DNA of 64,000 bases from DIGJ01 sp041821315 (GTDB taxonomy: Bacteria > Bacillota > Clostridia > Lachnospirales > Lachnospiraceae). Positions 62,132 through 64,000 of the stretch are shown in pieces. Position numbers and translations under genes: made by a program. Numbering within the stretch: the stretch's first letter is position 1; every line of letters starts with the position of its first letter. The notes under the pieces were generated by a model. It was not told the DNA's origin. It saw only the letters and a list, made by a program, of their open reading frames with translations, and did no database searches. The stretch covers positions 62,001-126,000 of the forward strand of contig JBGUEO010000007.1 in assembly GCA_041821315.1 (NCBI GenBank). Reading direction: 5' to 3'.

Positions 62132-62788
62132 TTAATATAAGAGTTCTTTCTTTGCAAAGATCACATAGCTAATCTGGTACATTACTAAATTCCAAACCAG
62201 TGCTATCAATGGAGAACAACACAGTAGGATGAATATTAATTGATCTGAAAATGAAACACCAAGTAAGGTTAAAATTTCATAAACACCAAAGCAAATTGCA
62301 GCGGGAATTATAAGAGAAACAAACGTTAACATACGGGCTTTTTCCACACCAAACTTAAACAGAAGAGGAATTGATATACTACCGATAATTTCCGCAATTA
62401 CTATACTCACTAAACTGACAAATAGTAGCGTGAAAATGTCACTTATATTGCTAAAATTGAGCTTATGGACAATAATCCCACCTATGGAGCCAATTACTAG
62501 GCCGACGACAGCGCCAATAGCTGAGAAAATCAGGAGAACTATAAATTTGCTAGTCACCATATCCTTTTTGGTAATTGGTGTTACCATAGCATATTTCATC
62601 CATTTGGAATTGTCATCAAAACTGAACGTAGTAATAACCATCATGCTGCACAATATATCACTCATCACAATATAGGCCTCAGCTCCGCTAAAAGGAATAA
62701 TAATGAAGGACATAACCAGCAGCATAAACAGCATGGACTTAGCATTATGCCCAATGTTATATAGATCTTTTAAAATCAGACTTTTCAT
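62132..62788 (-). CDS. ABC-2 type transporter permease
   Basis: A 218-residue protein with about six membrane segments (LFMLLVMSFIIIPFSG, VLLIFSAIGAVVGLVIGSIG). The start MKSLILKDLYN has a GGAGAG site inside the end of the ATPase gene, overlapping it by 32 bases. It is the membrane half of the GntR/ATPase/permease operon, resembling YtrB-type systems that respond to cell-envelope stress. What it moves is unknown. Confidence 0.88.
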   Translation of the reverse strand: MKSLILKDLYNIGHNAKSMLFMLLVMSFIIIPFSGAEAYIVMSDILCSMMVITTFSFDDNSKWMKYAMVTPITKKDMVTSKFIVLLIFSAIGAVVGLVIGSIGGIIVHKLNFSNISDIFTLLFVSLVSIVIAEIIGSISIPLLFKFGVEKARMLTFVSLIIPAAICFGVYEILTLLGVSFSDQLIFILLCCSPLIALVWNLVMYQISYVIFAKKELLY

Positions 62789-63647
62789 TTGCTTGCTCTC
62801 CTTTCACATAGAGAAGAAGAATGTCGTCAATGGAGGCATCATCCACCACTGTTTCCTTATATTTGCGCCGCATTTTCTCCTTATCTGTCACTAACACATC
62901 CCATTGATAGTCACGTTTCCTATAGGCAAGAATCTCCGATTTGTTGATTTCATCGAACTGGGCTGCTCCACATCGGATAATTCCATAATTGTAGCGTAAT
63001 ACATCTTTTTGCTTACAGAATAAGACTTTTCCTTCATGAATAAAGGTGATGTAATCGGCCACCTTTTCCAAGTCTGTAGAAATGTGTGATGACATCAGAA
63101 TCGAATGATTTTCATCCTGCACGAAATCTAGAAACAAATCCAGCATATCATCACGCATAACTGGGTCAAGACCACTGGTCGCTTCATCCAGAATCAGTAG
63201 TTTGGGCTTATGTGAAAGGGCGACTGCGATGCTAAGTTTCATTTTCATTCCCTTGGAGAATGTTTTAATCTCATTGTGAGACGGAAGTTGTAATTTTTTT
63301 AAAAGGTTATTGTATACACTTTTATCCCATTGCCGATAGGCAGCTTCCGAAATTGTACCGATTTTGGCTGGTGTAAGGGTTTCATAAAAGTTTATGCCGT
63401 CAAACACAACACCTATATTTTCTTTGATGTTTTTGGAATCGGAAGAAAGTTCTTTACCTAAAAATTTAACAACACCATCATCCCTTTGAATAAGATCAAG
63501 AATAGCATTAATTGTGGTACTTTTACCGGCTCCATTCTCGCCAATCAATCCCATAATCGTACCTTTCGGAATGGAAAACGATACATGATCTAACTTGAAA
63601 TCTGGATACTGTTTCGTCAGGTTTTCAACCTGCAAAATTGGTTCCAT
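62757..63647 (-). CDS. ABC transporter ATP-binding protein
   Basis: A 296-residue ATPase with Walker A GLIGENGAGKSTTINAI, signature TFSKGMKMKLSIAVAL, Walker B LLILDEATSGLD and the switch His in LMSSHIS. All sites are intact. The signature has SKGM instead of SGGQ, as usual in this drug/peptide export subgroup. It starts 2 bases after the GntR gene and pairs with the permease at 62132. Confidence 0.93.
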   Translation of the reverse strand: MEPILQVENLTKQYPDFKLDHVSFSIPKGTIMGLIGENGAGKSTTINAILDLIQRDDGVVKFLGKELSSDSKNIKENIGVVFDGINFYETLTPAKIGTISEAAYRQWDKSVYNNLLKKLQLPSHNEIKTFSKGMKMKLSIAVALSHKPKLLILDEATSGLDPVMRDDMLDLFLDFVQDENHSILMSSHISTDLEKVADYITFIHEGKVLFCKQKDVLRYNYGIIRCGAAQFDEINKSEILAYRKRDYQWDVLVTDKEKMRRKYKETVVDDASIDDILLLYVKGEQANEKSDFKRSI

Positions 63648-63649
63648 TT

Positions 63650-64000
63650 TTATTCCTCCTCGTAATAAAATATGCTCAAAAGCTCAATTAGTTTGTCGAG
63701 TGATATACCGCTGGTAAGTGCTATATCTGCGGCCGCTTGGAGATATTCCTCAGCTTTTTTCTGCTGTTCTTCCTGAAAGAAATCTTTGTTTTGTGCTGAT
63801 ACAAAGCTGCCTCGCCCAACGGTTGTTTCAATAAAACCGTCTCGCTGTAAATCCTCATATGCCTTTTGTACAGTAATGACACTGACATGAATGGATTTGG
63901 CCAATGCCCGCATGGATGGAATAGGGTCGCCCGTTTGCAGTTCTCCGCTCATGATTAGTGCCTTTATTTGCGAAGTGATCTGCTCATAAATAGGCTTACT
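63650..64000 (-). CDS. GntR-family regulator (YtrA type), 5' end outside window
   Basis: The frame is open to the window edge and reads SKPIYEQITSQIKALIMSGEL, the standard GntR N-terminus, so the real start lies beyond 64000. The winged helix (SMRALAKSIHVSVITVQKAY) is complete, and the short tail after residue ~75 with no large effector domain fits the YtrA group. It probably represses its own ABC operon until a cell-envelope signal arrives. Confidence 0.9.
   Translation of the reverse strand, partial: SKPIYEQITSQIKALIMSGELQTGDPIPSMRALAKSIHVSVITVQKAYEDLQRDGFIETTVGRGSFVSAQNKDFFQEEQQKKAEEYLQAAADIALTSGISLDKLIELLSIFYYEEE

Noticed and set aside
1..64000. CRISPR array or Cas genes, looked for because of the ring-nuclease-like gene
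   Set aside because: No regularly spaced repeats and no Cas motif were found anywhere in the window.
1..64000. tRNA and rRNA genes, insertion sequences
   Set aside because: No cloverleaf with TTCGA/CCA end, no rRNA signature and no transposase motif was seen.

Overview
The window comes from a low-GC Gram-positive anaerobe, most likely a plant-polysaccharide-degrading Lachnospiraceae/Clostridia member. Supporting signs are strong AGGAGG-type ribosome sites, lipoprotein sugar-binding proteins, giant modular secreted enzymes, a rubrerythrin, a GGGtGRT protein with its NifU-like partner, and many LacI and AraC/YesN regulators. No rRNA, tRNA, IS element or CRISPR array was seen. Assignments rest on motifs and gene context read by eye; no database search was run. 

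Region 1 (1-13.9 kb): an AraC-type response regulator cut by the window edge, a membrane-anchored sugar-binding protein, then a lipoprotein binding protein, two permeases, a cytoplasmic GH127 beta-L-arabinofuranosidase and a 2113-residue secreted multidomain protein. This composition parallels the Bifidobacterium longum system that takes beta-arabinooligosaccharides from plant hydroxyproline-rich glycoproteins. 

Region 2 (13.9-28.8 kb): a second locus with a giant secreted DUF5695-like protein, a LacI regulator, a second GH127, a second binding protein with two permeases and a GH51 alpha-L-arabinofuranosidase. Copies of a GATNAAACGTTTNATC operator lie in front of the giant enzyme and the second GH127. 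Neither transporter encodes its own ATPase, so a shared MsmK-type ATPase elsewhere is expected. 

Region 3 (28.8-40.9 kb): two tandem LacI paralogues, then an isomerase of the fucose-isomerase type, a split transketolase, an FGGY kinase, and a ribose-type ABC transporter with a DUF2291 lipoprotein and an RbsD mutarotase. There is no ribokinase. The enzyme set fits the published D-apiose route (isomerase, apulose kinase, split apulose-4-phosphate transketolase). Apiose and beta-L-arabinofuranose both occur in plant cell-wall rhamnogalacturonan II, which would tie the three regions together. 

Region 4 (40.9-56.3 kb): an orphan helix-turn-helix protein divergent from a chemotaxis receptor, rubrerythrin, a Wadjet-type defence operon (jetA, jetB, jetC) with no jetD beside it, and immediately downstream a DUF1874 protein of the viral ring nuclease (AcrIII-1/Crn2) family that keeps the family histidine. 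Then come a LUD protein, a tiny membrane protein, topoisomerase III, a left-handed beta-helix protein, and the NifU-like/GGGtGRT pair. 

Region 5 (56.3-64 kb): an accessory, partly decayed stretch. It holds a candidate C-rich minus-strand small RNA with its own promoter and terminator, tiny ORFs, a hydrolase, a GNAT acetyltransferase and a CPBP protease sharing a repeated upstream element, a methyltransferase, a frameshifted DUF1835/DUF3658 gene, a tautomerase, a nitroreductase remnant, and a minus-strand GntR/ABC (YtrAB-like) operon running off the right edge.
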